Part shown: one piece after another, positions 8,300-17,685 of the stretch | How the letters are laid out: the number at the start of each line of letters is the position of its first letter | Numbering within the stretch: position 1 is the first letter of the stretch | From: Burkholderiaceae bacterium | Lineage (GTDB): Bacteria > Pseudomonadota > Gammaproteobacteria > Burkholderiales > Burkholderiaceae_B | DNA: 64,000 nt | NCBI GenBank assembly: GCA_004322135.1 | Contig: SCSG01000008.1 | Span: 301,231-365,230, forward strand | Direction: 5' to 3' | Notes under the pieces: generated by a model | What the model saw: only the letters and a program-made list of their open reading frames with translations | The model's database searches: none | What the model was told of the DNA's origin: nothing | Position numbers and translations under genes: made by a program

Positions 8300-9511
8300 A
8301 TGGATCTGCTTGATTTCGACGTTGCCCAATCCCGTCTCGCCTTGGCTGGCAAACCGCTGCAAAACATCGAGACACTTTCGCTGCGCGAGGCGCGCGGACG
8401 CATCCTGGCCGAAGCGGTTACCGCAACACTCAATCTGCCGCCCGCCGACAACAGCGCCATGGATGGCTACGCCATTCGCTTCGCCGACTACCAGGCCGGG
8501 GTCGCCCTTCCTGTACAGCAGCGCTGCTTTGCGGGACAAACCCCCGACCCACTGCAACCCGGCAAGGCCACACGCCTTTTCACGGGCAGCCTGCTTCCGG
8601 CGGGAGCCGACACAATCATCATGCAGGAAGTCTGTGTAGAAGCCGACGACAAGGTAACCATACAAAAGGCGCCGCAGCTCGGTGCGCAGGTGCGCAGACG
8701 GGGTGAAGACATCAAACAGGGCAGCCATATATTGACGGCGGGCACCGTAATCGAAGGCGCCCACATTACACTGCTGGCCTCGCAAGGCCTTGCTCAGGTC
8801 AAGGTCTACGCAAGACCCAAAATCGGCATACTCAGTAACGGCGACGAACTTGCCGAGCCGGGACAGCCCCTGCGCGCAGCGCAAGTCTACAACTCCAACG
8901 GCGTCATGCTGGCAGCCATGGTTGAAAAACTGGGTGCACAGGTCGTACATGTGCTCCACGCCGTCGACACTCACAATTCCCTGCACCGCGCCTTTACGCA
9001 GCTTCTCAACGACTGCGACCTGGTTCTGACGGTGGGTGGGGCTTCGGTTGGGGAAAAGGATCTGGTCAAGGGGACGATAGAGCAAATGGGCGGCACCGTC
9101 GACCTTTGGCGCGTACGCATGAAACCGGGCAAACCGGTGGCGCTGGCCAGCGCATTGTCAAAGCCAGTCGTATGTCTGCCCGGCAACCCCGTCTCGGCCT
9201 ATGTGGTGTTCACCGTGCTGGTGTCGCCGCTGATACGCGCCATGCAGGGGCGCACGCGCACTGTACCCGGGATCAGCTACGGCAAACTTGAAGGCAAGAC
9301 CGTCTTCCACGAAAGCCGCGACGAATTCCTGCGTGTACAGGCGCACCACCACGCCGACGGCACAACCAGCCTTGCCCCCTACGCCCAGCAAGGCTCGGGC
9401 ATAACCAGCTCACTGCCCTGGGCAACGGGCCTGGCGCGCATTCCGGCCAACACGTCGCTAAGCGCCGGAGATCTTGTTGCCTATTACGACTTCGCCCACT
9501 GGCAGGTGTGA
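8300..9511 (+). CDS. moeA: Molybdopterin molybdenumtransferase MoeA
   Basis: Inserts molybdate into adenylated molybdopterin. Normal length (403 aa) with MoeA domain order: N-terminal LPPADNSAMDGYAI (conserved Asp for molybdate ligation), a beta-barrel insertion with GADTIIMQEVC, then the central MPT-binding domain with GILSNGDEL and LTVGGASVGEKDLVK, a LPGNPVSAYVVF loop and the C-terminal barrel. The reading frame starts 79 bp after moaB and closes the moaCDEB-moeA operon, converging on mobA 18 bp away. Confidence 0.95.
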   Translation: MDLLDFDVAQSRLALAGKPLQNIETLSLREARGRILAEAVTATLNLPPADNSAMDGYAIRFADYQAGVALPVQQRCFAGQTPDPLQPGKATRLFTGSLLPAGADTIIMQEVCVEADDKVTIQKAPQLGAQVRRRGEDIKQGSHILTAGTVIEGAHITLLASQGLAQVKVYARPKIGILSNGDELAEPGQPLRAAQVYNSNGVMLAAMVEKLGAQVVHVLHAVDTHNSLHRAFTQLLNDCDLVLTVGGASVGEKDLVKGTIEQMGGTVDLWRVRMKPGKPVALASALSKPVVCLPGNPVSAYVVFTVLVSPLIRAMQGRTRTVPGISYGKLEGKTVFHESRDEFLRVQAHHHADGTTSLAPYAQQGSGITSSLPWATGLARIPANTSLSAGDLVAYYDFAHWQV

Positions 9512-9529
9512 CCCCGTGGCGGCGCCAGC

Positions 9530-10153
9530 CTAAACCACTCCGTCCGGACCAATACACTGCTCGGCACGAACAAGATCGGCCGGCCCATTGATATTGAGAA
9601 AGCTGATCTCATCCACGGGAAAATCCACCCGTACCGCGCGGTTCAACGACTGCCAGATTTGAACCTTGCGTTCGCCCCGCAGCAGGTAATCACGCAGGCT
9701 GGTCAATGTGCTGCGATGAACCAGCATGCAAAGCGGATGCGCCTGCGCGCTGAACGCATAGGCTATTGGGGAGTCTGCCGCCTCGGCCTGCGCGGCCAGG
9801 CGCTCCAGCAAATCAACGGGGAGGACCGGCACATCCACTGGTAGCGACAGCACCCACGACGTTTGCACCCGGGCCAACACACTGGCCAGCCCCGCCAGCG
9901 GCCCCACGTCCGTGCCCAGGCCCGGATCGTCGACGACTACCTGGCCAAAGCGCGCGTAAACCTCGGTACAACGATTGGCACTCACGTATATGGTGTCGAC
10001 CCTGGGGTCAAGATACTGCTGCGACCATGCCACCAAAGGTCGGCCATGCAAGACGAGCAAGCCCTTCTCGACGGACTCGTGCCCAGCGCGTTGCATGCGG
10101 CGCGCCTGGCCGCCGGACAGCACCACACCACTGAGGGAGTTGCGAGCTATCAT
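9530..10153 (-). CDS. mobA: Molybdenum cofactor guanylyltransferase MobA
   Basis: Attaches GMP to Mo-molybdopterin, giving the MGD form needed by the formate dehydrogenase alpha subunit encoded nearby. 207 aa. The N-terminal nucleotide loop reads LSGGQARRM and is followed by an expanded QRAGHESVEKGLL, whereas most MobA proteins have a shorter GGxDKGLL here. Later blocks DDPGLGTDVGPLAGLASVL and LSLPVDVPVLPVDLL are recognisable, with Val in place of the usual Cys or Asn in the PCD/PND-type motif. Cotranscribed with moaA (15-bp gap). Identification is good; the altered loop is discussed in the findings. Confidence 0.9.
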   Translation of the reverse strand: MIARNSLSGVVLSGGQARRMQRAGHESVEKGLLVLHGRPLVAWSQQYLDPRVDTIYVSANRCTEVYARFGQVVVDDPGLGTDVGPLAGLASVLARVQTSWVLSLPVDVPVLPVDLLERLAAQAEAADSPIAYAFSAQAHPLCMLVHRSTLTSLRDYLLRGERKVQIWQSLNRAVRVDFPVDEISFLNINGPADLVRAEQCIGPDGVV

Positions 10154-10168
10154 CCAGCACCCCGGAAA

Positions 10169-11272
10169 TTACCCGCCGATATAACTCATTTCAACCTTGT
10201 GCAACGGCTTGGTATTGTGGCCGCGCAACTCGGAATAATGATCGTCCCGGCCCATCCACACTGACGCCATGCGTGCTGCCAGTTGTTCATCATCCACGTT
10301 TTCGGCGCGCATCAAAGCTCGCAGATCGTAACCATGATCGGCAAACAGGCACAAGAAAAGCTTGCCGTCGGGCGAAAGCCGCGCGCGTGTGCAGTCTCCG
10401 CAAAAAGGCTGGGACACGCTGGTAATGACGCCGATCTCGCCAGCCCCGTCGACATAACGCCAGCGCGAGGCAACTTCACCGCGATAACCTGCTTTTACAG
10501 GTTCAACTGGAAAGCGCTGGCCAATGGCCTGCAGGACCTCTGCGCCGGTCACAACTTCCGCAAGATTCCAGCCGTTCGTGGACCCCACGTCCATGAACTC
10601 GATGAATCGCAGAATATGACCGCTATGACGAAAGTGCTCCGCCATCGGAACAACCTGCGCATCATTCATGCCTTTGCGCACCACCATGTTTATCTTGACC
10701 GGCAAACCCACGCGTGCAGACGCGTCAATGCCTTCGAGCACCGTTGCCACAGTGACTTTGCTGTCGCTCATCCGTTCAAACAGATCGTCATCAAGCGCAT
10801 CCAGACTGACTGTTACGCGGTTCAGACCAGCCTCCTTCAGGCCCTTTGCCATCTTGGCGAGCAAGGTGCCATTGGTGGTCAGTGTCAGTTCCACGGGCTT
10901 GCCTGCAGGGGTGCGAAGCGTTGCCAGCATGGCGACCAGACGCTCAAGCTTTTTGCGCAGCAACGGTTCACCACCGGTAAGGCGAATCTTTTCCACACCC
11001 AGCTGCACGGCAGCGCGCGTCACCCGCGCTATTTCCTCAAACGTAAGCAGTGCCGACTGCGGCATGAACTGATAGTCCGCGCCGAACACCTCGCGCGGCA
11101 TACAGTAGGTACAGCGAAAATTACATTTGTCAGTGACCGATATGCGCAAATCGCGCAGCGGCCGGCGCCGGGTATCCAGCAAAGGTTCGCCCGGCTTGGG
11201 CAAAATGACAGGATCAACGTGTTGCGAATTTGCCGGTCGGTGGTCATCGGACAAGAAAATAACTCTGCTCAT
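10169..11272 (-). CDS. moaA: GTP 3',8-cyclase MoaA
   Basis: Radical SAM enzyme for the first step of molybdenum cofactor synthesis. 367 aa. N-terminal cluster cysteines C50, C54 and C57 ([15 protein letters not shown]) bind the SAM cluster; the C-terminal set in [20 protein letters not shown] binds the second [4Fe-4S] cluster and GTP. The protein ends in the functionally important GG (SYIGG). [11 protein letters not shown] is the conserved SAM-binding GGE block. It sits between the ModE-like regulator gene (33-bp gap) and mobA (15-bp gap), so these three are one leftward operon. Confidence 0.96.
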   Translation of the reverse strand: MSRVIFLSDDHRPANSQHVDPVILPKPGEPLLDTRRRPLRDLRISVTDKCNFRCTYCMPREVFGADYQFMPQSALLTFEEIARVTRAAVQLGVEKIRLTGGEPLLRKKLERLVAMLATLRTPAGKPVELTLTTNGTLLAKMAKGLKEAGLNRVTVSLDALDDDLFERMSDSKVTVATVLEGIDASARVGLPVKINMVVRKGMNDAQVVPMAEHFRHSGHILRFIEFMDVGSTNGWNLAEVVTGAEVLQAIGQRFPVEPVKAGYRGEVASRWRYVDGAGEIGVITSVSQPFCGDCTRARLSPDGKLFLCLFADHGYDLRALMRAENVDDEQLAARMASVWMGRDDHYSELRGHNTKPLHKVEMSYIGG

Positions 11273-11305
11273 AATAGTATCGTCATCACGTTTGAATTTT
11301 TGAAA

Positions 11306-12421
11306 TCATGCCGTACGCGACAGCCGTCTGCCGAACGCTTCGGCAAAGGCTTCGTGCAGCGTCAATATCTGCCCCAGGCTGGTGGTATCGTACCCCACCA
11401 ATTGCCGCACAAACGCCTGATAGGCGTCTCCAAGCAGCAAGTCGATAAACTGTTGGACTTGCGCCGACAACAGGTTGTCGCGTCTTACCGCGAAAAAATA
11501 GCGCTCCTGCGCAAGCGGAATGAAGTCCAGACCACAGCGCCAGGCTGCCGTCTGGACGCCAATGCCCACATCGGCCATACCGCCGACAATATGTGCAGCA
11601 ATGGCGGTGTTCGTGAACTCGCTGGTATCAAAGCCCTGAATCCTGGCCGAATCAATCCCTTTTTGCCGAAGCATGAGACTAACCAGCATACGCGTTCCGG
11701 AACCCACCTGCCGATTCACAAAACGCACGTTCGGACGGGCCAGATCAGCCACTGAGTGGATATCCAGCGGATTGCCCGGCTGTACGAAAAATCCGGTTGT
11801 GCGCTGGGCGAGATAAATCAGGCAATGCTTGTCGGGATCGAGCAATGGCTCGTAGTGCCGCAAGATGGCGTCTTCGAACTCGCCTACCGGAACCTGGAAG
11901 CCAGCCAGATCACAGTCGCCGCGGTTCAGCGATGCAAGTGCCTCAACCGCGGTGCGGTACCCCAGTTCAATCGAGCTGGTTTTCTGTTCACCAGCCACAT
12001 GCAAAAGCCCCTCTACGGCAAAACCATGACTAGCATGCATGCGCAGGCTGGAGTGGTCTTCCACGTGAAGCAGGTTTTCGATCTCGCGCTGCAAATCTTC
12101 CGTCATGCCCTCGAGCACCGGCGCCAGGCGGGTATCGATGCGGCGGCCGGCCCAAAGCAGTTGCTGCGCAAAACGGGTCAGCTTGGTGCCTTGCTTGCGG
12201 CTGGTTTCGAGCAGGGGGCGCTCGAGCTCTTTTTCGGCATTGTGCAGCACGCCCCAGGCATGCCGGTATGACACATTGCAAATACGGCAAGCGCCGGCAA
12301 TATGCCCGGCGGACTCGATTGCCGCAAGCAGACGCAGCACGTCACGCAACACCAGCGAGGCACCGGTTGACTTTTCCAGCACCCACTCCGTATTTACACG
12401 CGTCTGAAACCGATATGCCAT
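11306..12421 (-). CDS. ModE-like HTH plus periplasmic-binding-type regulator, candidate fds regulator
   Basis: One-component regulator of 371 aa. Residues 22-90 form a ModE/LysR-like winged helix (VLRDVLRLLAAIESAGHIAGA ending at a wing with ETSRKQGTKLTRFAQ). Residues about 128-350 form a PBP-like substrate-binding domain containing FVNRQVGSGTRMLVS, a motif typical of molybdate- or oxyanion-binding PBP regulators. The ATG at 12421 follows AGAGGA; a longer reading to 12496 lacks a ribosome site. It diverges from the formate dehydrogenase operon across 322 bp and is the first gene of an operon with moaA and mobA, so control of fds and of cofactor synthesis in response to formate, molybdate or a related ligand is the natural inference. 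Confidence 0.85.
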   Translation of the reverse strand: MAYRFQTRVNTEWVLEKSTGASLVLRDVLRLLAAIESAGHIAGACRICNVSYRHAWGVLHNAEKELERPLLETSRKQGTKLTRFAQQLLWAGRRIDTRLAPVLEGMTEDLQREIENLLHVEDHSSLRMHASHGFAVEGLLHVAGEQKTSSIELGYRTAVEALASLNRGDCDLAGFQVPVGEFEDAILRHYEPLLDPDKHCLIYLAQRTTGFFVQPGNPLDIHSVADLARPNVRFVNRQVGSGTRMLVSLMLRQKGIDSARIQGFDTSEFTNTAIAAHIVGGMADVGIGVQTAAWRCGLDFIPLAQERYFFAVRRDNLLSAQVQQFIDLLLGDAYQAFVRQLVGYDTTSLGQILTLHEAFAEAFGRRLSRTA

Positions 12422-12743
12422 GATCCTCTCTTCAAGCCCGCAGGCAAGGCCTCGCGAGCAACCCGGCGCTACCAGCCGCAGCGAAGCCCGCTCCAAAACA
12501 AGATCCGTGATACGAACATTCTATTATGAAACGAATTGCAGAATAAACCCAGCTGCCGCAATATTGAATCGGGGCTTCCCCTATTGGGTCCAGCCCGCAA
12601 ACATGCTATTTTTTGCCTATTGAAAATATTCGTCCGAACTAGTATCTTTCCAACGTGGTCAGCGCCATTAATATGAATTATCAAACATATAGATCACCAC
12701 GTGCGACCCTAACAATTAATGCCCCACCCCACAGGAGACTCCC
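12422..12743. promoter_or_regulatory. Divergent regulatory region between the regulator-moaA-mobA and fds operons
   Basis: 322 bp, AT-richer than its surroundings, with no credible gene. Inverted half-sites ACGTGGT (12653-12659) and ACCACGT (12696-12702) flank an AT-rich stretch just upstream of fdsG and are the best candidates for the divergent regulator's binding sites. I could not fix a -35/-10 pair with confidence. Confidence 0.45.
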
Positions 12744-13238
12744 ATGCAAGCCGCGCAATCAGGCGCTTCCGAAGCCACCATACAGCAAGTAGCCAGGCAG
12801 GCGCTGGAACAGTTCGCGGGACAAAAGGGCAACCTGCTTCCCATTTTGCACGCCGTCCAACACGCGCTGGGCTATATCCCCGACACAGCCGTACCCACGC
12901 TGGCGCAGGCGCTGCAGCTTTCACGAGCCGAAGTTCACGGCGTCGTGCGCTTCTACGCCAACCTGCGCACCACACCGCCTGGCAAAATGGTGCTCGAAGT
13001 CTGCCGTGCCGAGTCCTGTCAGGCCATGGGCGGCGACGCCCTGGCCGACCACGCAAAGAACAGGCTTGGCTGTGATTTCCACAGCACCAGCGCCAATGGC
13101 GAGGTAACACTCGAACCTGTCTACTGCCTGGGCCTGTGCGCCCAATCACCTGCGGTCATGATCGATGGCGAACCCTACGCCCGCATGACTCCGGCAAAGC
13201 TCGACAAGCTGCTCGGCGCAAAGGAAGTCCAGTCATGA
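12744..13238 (+). CDS. fdsG: NAD-dependent formate dehydrogenase gamma subunit (NuoE-like)
   Basis: Thioredoxin-like [2Fe-2S] subunit of soluble NAD-dependent formate dehydrogenase, homologous to NuoE. 164 aa. The cluster ligands are in EVCRAESCQAMGG and in PVYCLGLCAQSPAVMIDG. The N-terminal helical part with LLPILHAVQHALGYIP is typical. The ATG has AGGAG seven bases upstream. It opens the fdsGBA-fdhD-fdsD operon and ends in a 4-bp overlap with fdsB. It transfers electrons within the FdsG/FdsB diaphorase unit. Confidence 0.95.
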   Translation: MQAAQSGASEATIQQVARQALEQFAGQKGNLLPILHAVQHALGYIPDTAVPTLAQALQLSRAEVHGVVRFYANLRTTPPGKMVLEVCRAESCQAMGGDALADHAKNRLGCDFHSTSANGEVTLEPVYCLGLCAQSPAVMIDGEPYARMTPAKLDKLLGAKEVQS

Positions 13239-14806
13239 GCCAGGCCACCAAAATCTACATTCCCAAAGATACGGCGGCCCTGGCCGTGGGCGCCAACGAC
13301 GTGGCGCAAGCCATCGAGCATGAAGCCGCAAAACGTGGTCTGAACATCCAGATCGTCCGCAACGGTTCGCGCGGCCTGCTCTGGCTCGAACCGCTGGTCG
13401 AAGTCGAAACGTCGAAAGGCCGCATTGCCTACGGGCCCGTACAAGACACTGACGTTGCTGGCCTGTTCGACGCTTCATGGCTCCAGGGCGGCAACCATGC
13501 CCTGTGCCACGGTGTTACCGAAGACATTCCGTTCCTGAAAAACCAAGAGCGCCTCACGTTCGCGCGAGTCGGGCTGTCCGACCCTCTCGACATCGACGCC
13601 TTCCAAAAGCTTGGCGGGCTCGAAGGGCTCAAGAAGGCACTTAGCCTGACCCCCGCTGCCATCGTCGAACAGGTTACTCAATCGGGGTTGCGTGGGCGCG
13701 GCGGCGCCGCATTCCCCACCGGGGTCAAATGGAAAACCGTGCTTGAAGCACCCGCCGACCAAAAATACGTGGTGTGCAACGCCGACGAGGGCGACTCGGG
13801 CACCTTTTCCGACCGCATGCTCATGGAAGGTGATCCCTATACACTCATCGAAGGCATGATCATCGCAGGCCTGGGCGTGGGTGCCACCTACGGCTACATC
13901 TACGTGCGCTCCGAGTATCCGTACGCCGTCAAGACACTGAACGAAGCCATCACCAGGGCGCGCACGGCCGGCTGGCTGGGGCAATCGGTTTGCGGCAGCG
14001 GCAAGGCGTTCGACATGGAAGTGCGCGTTGGCGCGGGGGCCTATATCTGCGGCGAAGAAACCGCGCTGCTCGACAGCCTCGAAGGCAAGCGCGGCGTCGT
14101 ACGGCCCAAGCCGCCATTACCGGCCATCAAAGGGCTGTTCGGCCAGCCAACCGCCATGAACAACGTCATATCCCTGGGTTCGGTGCCCATCATCCTGGCC
14201 AAGGGTGCCAAGTTCTACAGCGATTACGGCATGGGACGGTCCAAAGGCACGCTGGCGTTCCAGCTGGCGGGCAATATCAAGCAAGGCGGCCTGGTCGAAA
14301 AGGCCTTTGGCCTTACCTTGCGCGAACTACTGTTCGACTTCGGCGGGGGCAGCGCTTCGGGTCGGCCGCTGCGCGCCATACAGGTAGGTGGCCCGCTGGG
14401 TGCCTATCTGCCCGAATCACAATGGGACGTACCGCTTGATTACGAAGCCTATATCGAAGCTTCGGCCATGCTCGGCCACGGTGGCGTCGTAGCCTTCGAC
14501 GAAACCGTCGACATGGCGAAGATGGCGCAATACGCCATGGAATTCTGTGCGGTCGAGTCCTGCGGCAAATGCACACCCTGTCGCATCGGATCCGTGCGCG
14601 GCACCGAAATCATCGAAAGAATCCGGCGCAATGAACGACGACAGTCTCAGGCCGATCTGTTGCGCGAACTGTGTGACACGATGGTGGGCGGCTCGCTATG
14701 CGCGCTGGGTGGGATGACTCCTTATCCTGTCCTGTCTGCGCTCGAACACTTCCCCGAAGACTTCGGCCTTCCGCCCAACAAACATCTGGCCGAAAAAGCC
14801 GCCTGA
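13235..14806 (+). CDS. fdsB: NAD-dependent formate dehydrogenase beta subunit (NuoF-like, FMN/NAD site)
   Basis: Flavoprotein subunit of 523 aa that receives electrons from formate and reduces NAD+. The NuoF core has GRGGAAFPTGVKWK (FMN/NADH binding), CNADEGDSGTFSDRMLMEGDP, GAGAYICGEETALLDSLEG and the C-terminal [4Fe-4S] ligand set ESCGKCTPCRIGS. The about 120-residue N-terminal extension with a thioredoxin-like character is normal for FdsB. Starts by ATGA overlap with fdsG and is followed 14 bp later by fdsA. Confidence 0.96.
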   Translation: MSQATKIYIPKDTAALAVGANDVAQAIEHEAAKRGLNIQIVRNGSRGLLWLEPLVEVETSKGRIAYGPVQDTDVAGLFDASWLQGGNHALCHGVTEDIPFLKNQERLTFARVGLSDPLDIDAFQKLGGLEGLKKALSLTPAAIVEQVTQSGLRGRGGAAFPTGVKWKTVLEAPADQKYVVCNADEGDSGTFSDRMLMEGDPYTLIEGMIIAGLGVGATYGYIYVRSEYPYAVKTLNEAITRARTAGWLGQSVCGSGKAFDMEVRVGAGAYICGEETALLDSLEGKRGVVRPKPPLPAIKGLFGQPTAMNNVISLGSVPIILAKGAKFYSDYGMGRSKGTLAFQLAGNIKQGGLVEKAFGLTLRELLFDFGGGSASGRPLRAIQVGGPLGAYLPESQWDVPLDYEAYIEASAMLGHGGVVAFDETVDMAKMAQYAMEFCAVESCGKCTPCRIGSVRGTEIIERIRRNERRQSQADLLRELCDTMVGGSLCALGGMTPYPVLSALEHFPEDFGLPPNKHLAEKAA

Positions 14807-14820
14807 TACCGGAGCCCGCC

Positions 14821-17685
14821 ATGCTTGAAACCATCGTCAGACGTGAAATTGATTTTGGCACACCCGCCAGCACCAGCACCGAAATGGTCAGCCTCACCGT
14901 CGATGGCATTGCCGTCACGGTGCCGGCCGGCAGTTCCGTCATGCGCGCCGCAGCTGAAACCGGCATCAATATTCCCAAGTTGTGCGCCACCGACAGCCAG
15001 GAAGCCTTTGGTTCGTGCCGGCTGTGCCTGGTCGAAATCGAAGGCCAACGCGGCTACCCCGCTTCGTGCACGACGCCCGTGCGCGAGGGCATGTCGGTCC
15101 GCACCGAAACGCCCAAGCTGCAAACCATGCGCCGCAGTGTCATGGAACTGTATGTGTCCGACCACCCCCTGAACTGCATGACCTGTGCCGCCAACGGCGA
15201 TTGCGAATTCCAGGACATGGCCGGTGTAGTCGGCCTGCGCGAATCGCGCTATGCCAACGGCGCCAACCACTTCGACTTTGCCAAGGACGAATCCAACCCC
15301 TATTTCACCTACGACCCGACAACCTGCATCATGTGCAATCGGTGCGTACGCGCCTGCGACGAGACCCAGGGCACATTTGCCCTTACCGTCGATGGGATGG
15401 GGTTCAAGTCGCGCATCGTGGCCGGGCAAAACAACAGCTTCCTGGAAAGCGACTGTGTCTCGTGCGGCGCCTGCGTGCAGGCCTGCCCCACCTCGGCACT
15501 TACTGAAAAAACCATCATCGACGAAGGCCAGGCCGAGCACTCCATCCTGACCACCTGTGCGTACTGCGGCGTAGGCTGTACGTTCAAGGCCGAAATGAAG
15601 GGCGACAAGCTCATCCGCATGACGCCCTGGAAGGACGGCAAGGCCAACCGCGGGCACGCCTGCGTCAAAGGGCGATTCGCCTGGAGCTACGCCACGCACG
15701 ACGATCGCATCCTCAAGCCCATGATCCGCAAAGCGACGTCCGAGCCGTGGCGCGAAGTCAGCTGGGAAGAGGCCATCTCATACGCCGCGTCCGAACTCAA
15801 GCGCATCCAGGCCAAATACGGCCGCGATTCAATCGGTGCCATCACGTCTTCACGCTGCACCAACGAAGAAACCTGGCTCGTGCAAAAACTGGTGCGCACC
15901 GCCTTCGGTACCAACAATATCGATACCTGCGGACGCGTCTGCCACTCGCCCACCGGCTACGGACTGAAAACCACCATTGGCGAATCCGCCGGCACGCAAG
16001 ACTTCGACTCGGTCATGAAAACCGACGTGGTGGTGCTGCTGGGCGCCAATCCCACCGATGCCCACCCCGTCTTCGCGTCGCGCCTGAAACGACGGCTGCG
16101 CGAAGGCGCCAAACTTATCGTCATTGACCCGCGGGCCACCGATCTCGTCGACGGCCCGCACACCAAGGCCGTCTACCACCTGCCTGTGCGCCCGGGCACC
16201 AACACCGCCCTGCTCACGGCCATGGCCCACGTCATCGTCACCGAAGGCCTGGCCGCGCAAGACTACATCGATGCCCGCTGCGAAAAGAAGGCATTCGAGG
16301 AATGGCGCGATTTCGTTTCGAAGCCCGAAAACTCGCCCGAAGCCACCGAAGCCATCACCGGCGTGCCGGCAGCCGACGTACGCGGCGCATCGCGTTTGTA
16401 TGCCACCGGTGGGCGCAGTTCCATTTACTATGGGCTGGGTGTTACGGAGCACAGCCAGGGATCCACCGCGGTCATGTGCATCGCCAACCTGGCCATGGCC
16501 ACCGCCAACCTCGGTTTCGAGGGCGTGGGCGTCAACCCGCTACGCGGCCAGAACAACGTCCAGGGTTCCTGCGACATGGGCTCGTTCCCACACGAACTAC
16601 CGGGCTATCGCCACCTGTCCGACGTCGCAACACGCACCTCGTTCGAAAAGGATTGGGGCGTGACCATCCAGGAAGAGCCGGGCCTGCGCATTCCCAACAT
16701 GTTCGACGCCGCACTCGACGGCACGTTCATGGGCCTGTATTGCCAGGGCGAAGACATTGTCCAGTCCGACCCCAACACCCAACATGTGGCCCAAGCACTC
16801 AAATCCATGGAGTGCATCATTATTCAGGACATGTTCCTGAACGAAACGGCCAAATACGCACACGTCTTCCTGCCAGGTTCCTCATTCCTCGAAAAAGACG
16901 GGACGTTCACCAATGGCGAGCGTCGCATTGGGCGCGTGCGCCGGGTCATGGCACCCCAGGGAGGCAAAGCCGACTGGGAAGTCACCTGCGCGCTGTCCAA
17001 CGCAATGGGCTATCCCATGAACTACAAAGACCCAAGCGAAATCATGGACGAAATCGCGCGGCTGACCCCCACGTTCTCCGGCGTGTCGTTCAAGAAAATC
17101 GACGAGCTCGGCAGCCTGCAATGGCCCTGCAACGACGCCGCCCCCGATGGCACGCCGGTCATGCACGTGGACGAATTCGTGCGCGGCAAGGGTCGGTTCA
17201 TGATCACCAAATATGTGCCAAGCGACGAGCGCAGCACACGCAAGTTCCCGCTGCTTCTGACGACGGGGCGCATCCTTACCCAATACAACGCGGGCACGCA
17301 AACGCGGCGCACGGCCAACGTGGTATGGCACAAGGAAGACCTGCTCGAAATTCACCCGCAGGACGCCCTGGATCGCGGCATCAAACACGGTGACTGGGTC
17401 GCCATTCAAAGTCGTGCGGGTGAAACCGTGCTGCGTGCGAACGTCACCGAACGCGTTCAACCCGGTGTGATCTACACCACCTTCCACTTCCCCGAATCGG
17501 GCGCCAATGTGGTTACCACCGACAGCACCGACTGGGCGACAGATTGTCCTGAATACAAGGTCACCGCCGTTCAGGCGCGCCGCGTTACGAAACCCTCAGA
17601 GTGGCAGGCGCACTGGACACGATTCAGCGACAAGCAGGAGCAACTACTTGAAGACCGCGAACGCGATCAAGCCTCGCATGCCTGA
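14821..17685 (+). CDS. fdsA: NAD-dependent formate dehydrogenase alpha subunit, bis-MGD catalytic subunit
   Basis: Catalytic subunit of 954 aa that oxidises formate to CO2. Domain order: [2Fe-2S] ferredoxin (C55, C66, C69, C83), His-Cys3 cluster region (DHPLNCMTCAANGDCEF), two ferredoxin [4Fe-4S] motifs (CIMCNRCVRACDETQG and CVSCGACVQACPTSAL), then the FdhF-type molybdopterin domain with its own cluster (CAYCGVGCTF). The molybdenum-ligating Cys374 is followed by the catalytic His375 in RVCHSPTGYG. It is cysteine-type, not selenocysteine. The start ATG lies 14 bp after fdsB; a longer upstream reading overlaps fdsB and lacks family similarity. Cofactor and sulfuration genes flank it. Confidence 0.97.
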   Translation: MLETIVRREIDFGTPASTSTEMVSLTVDGIAVTVPAGSSVMRAAAETGINIPKLCATDSQEAFGSCRLCLVEIEGQRGYPASCTTPVREGMSVRTETPKLQTMRRSVMELYVSDHPLNCMTCAANGDCEFQDMAGVVGLRESRYANGANHFDFAKDESNPYFTYDPTTCIMCNRCVRACDETQGTFALTVDGMGFKSRIVAGQNNSFLESDCVSCGACVQACPTSALTEKTIIDEGQAEHSILTTCAYCGVGCTFKAEMKGDKLIRMTPWKDGKANRGHACVKGRFAWSYATHDDRILKPMIRKATSEPWREVSWEEAISYAASELKRIQAKYGRDSIGAITSSRCTNEETWLVQKLVRTAFGTNNIDTCGRVCHSPTGYGLKTTIGESAGTQDFDSVMKTDVVVLLGANPTDAHPVFASRLKRRLREGAKLIVIDPRATDLVDGPHTKAVYHLPVRPGTNTALLTAMAHVIVTEGLAAQDYIDARCEKKAFEEWRDFVSKPENSPEATEAITGVPAADVRGASRLYATGGRSSIYYGLGVTEHSQGSTAVMCIANLAMATANLGFEGVGVNPLRGQNNVQGSCDMGSFPHELPGYRHLSDVATRTSFEKDWGVTIQEEPGLRIPNMFDAALDGTFMGLYCQGEDIVQSDPNTQHVAQALKSMECIIIQDMFLNETAKYAHVFLPGSSFLEKDGTFTNGERRIGRVRRVMAPQGGKADWEVTCALSNAMGYPMNYKDPSEIMDEIARLTPTFSGVSFKKIDELGSLQWPCNDAAPDGTPVMHVDEFVRGKGRFMITKYVPSDERSTRKFPLLLTTGRILTQYNAGTQTRRTANVVWHKEDLLEIHPQDALDRGIKHGDWVAIQSRAGETVLRANVTERVQPGVIYTTFHFPESGANVVTTDSTDWATDCPEYKVTAVQARRVTKPSEWQAHWTRFSDKQEQLLEDRERDQASHA

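Noticed and set aside
10283..11755. 490-codon plus-strand frame opposite moaA and the regulator
   Set aside because: Antisense shadow of moaA and the regulator; composition rich in His/Gln/Arg and no family likeness.
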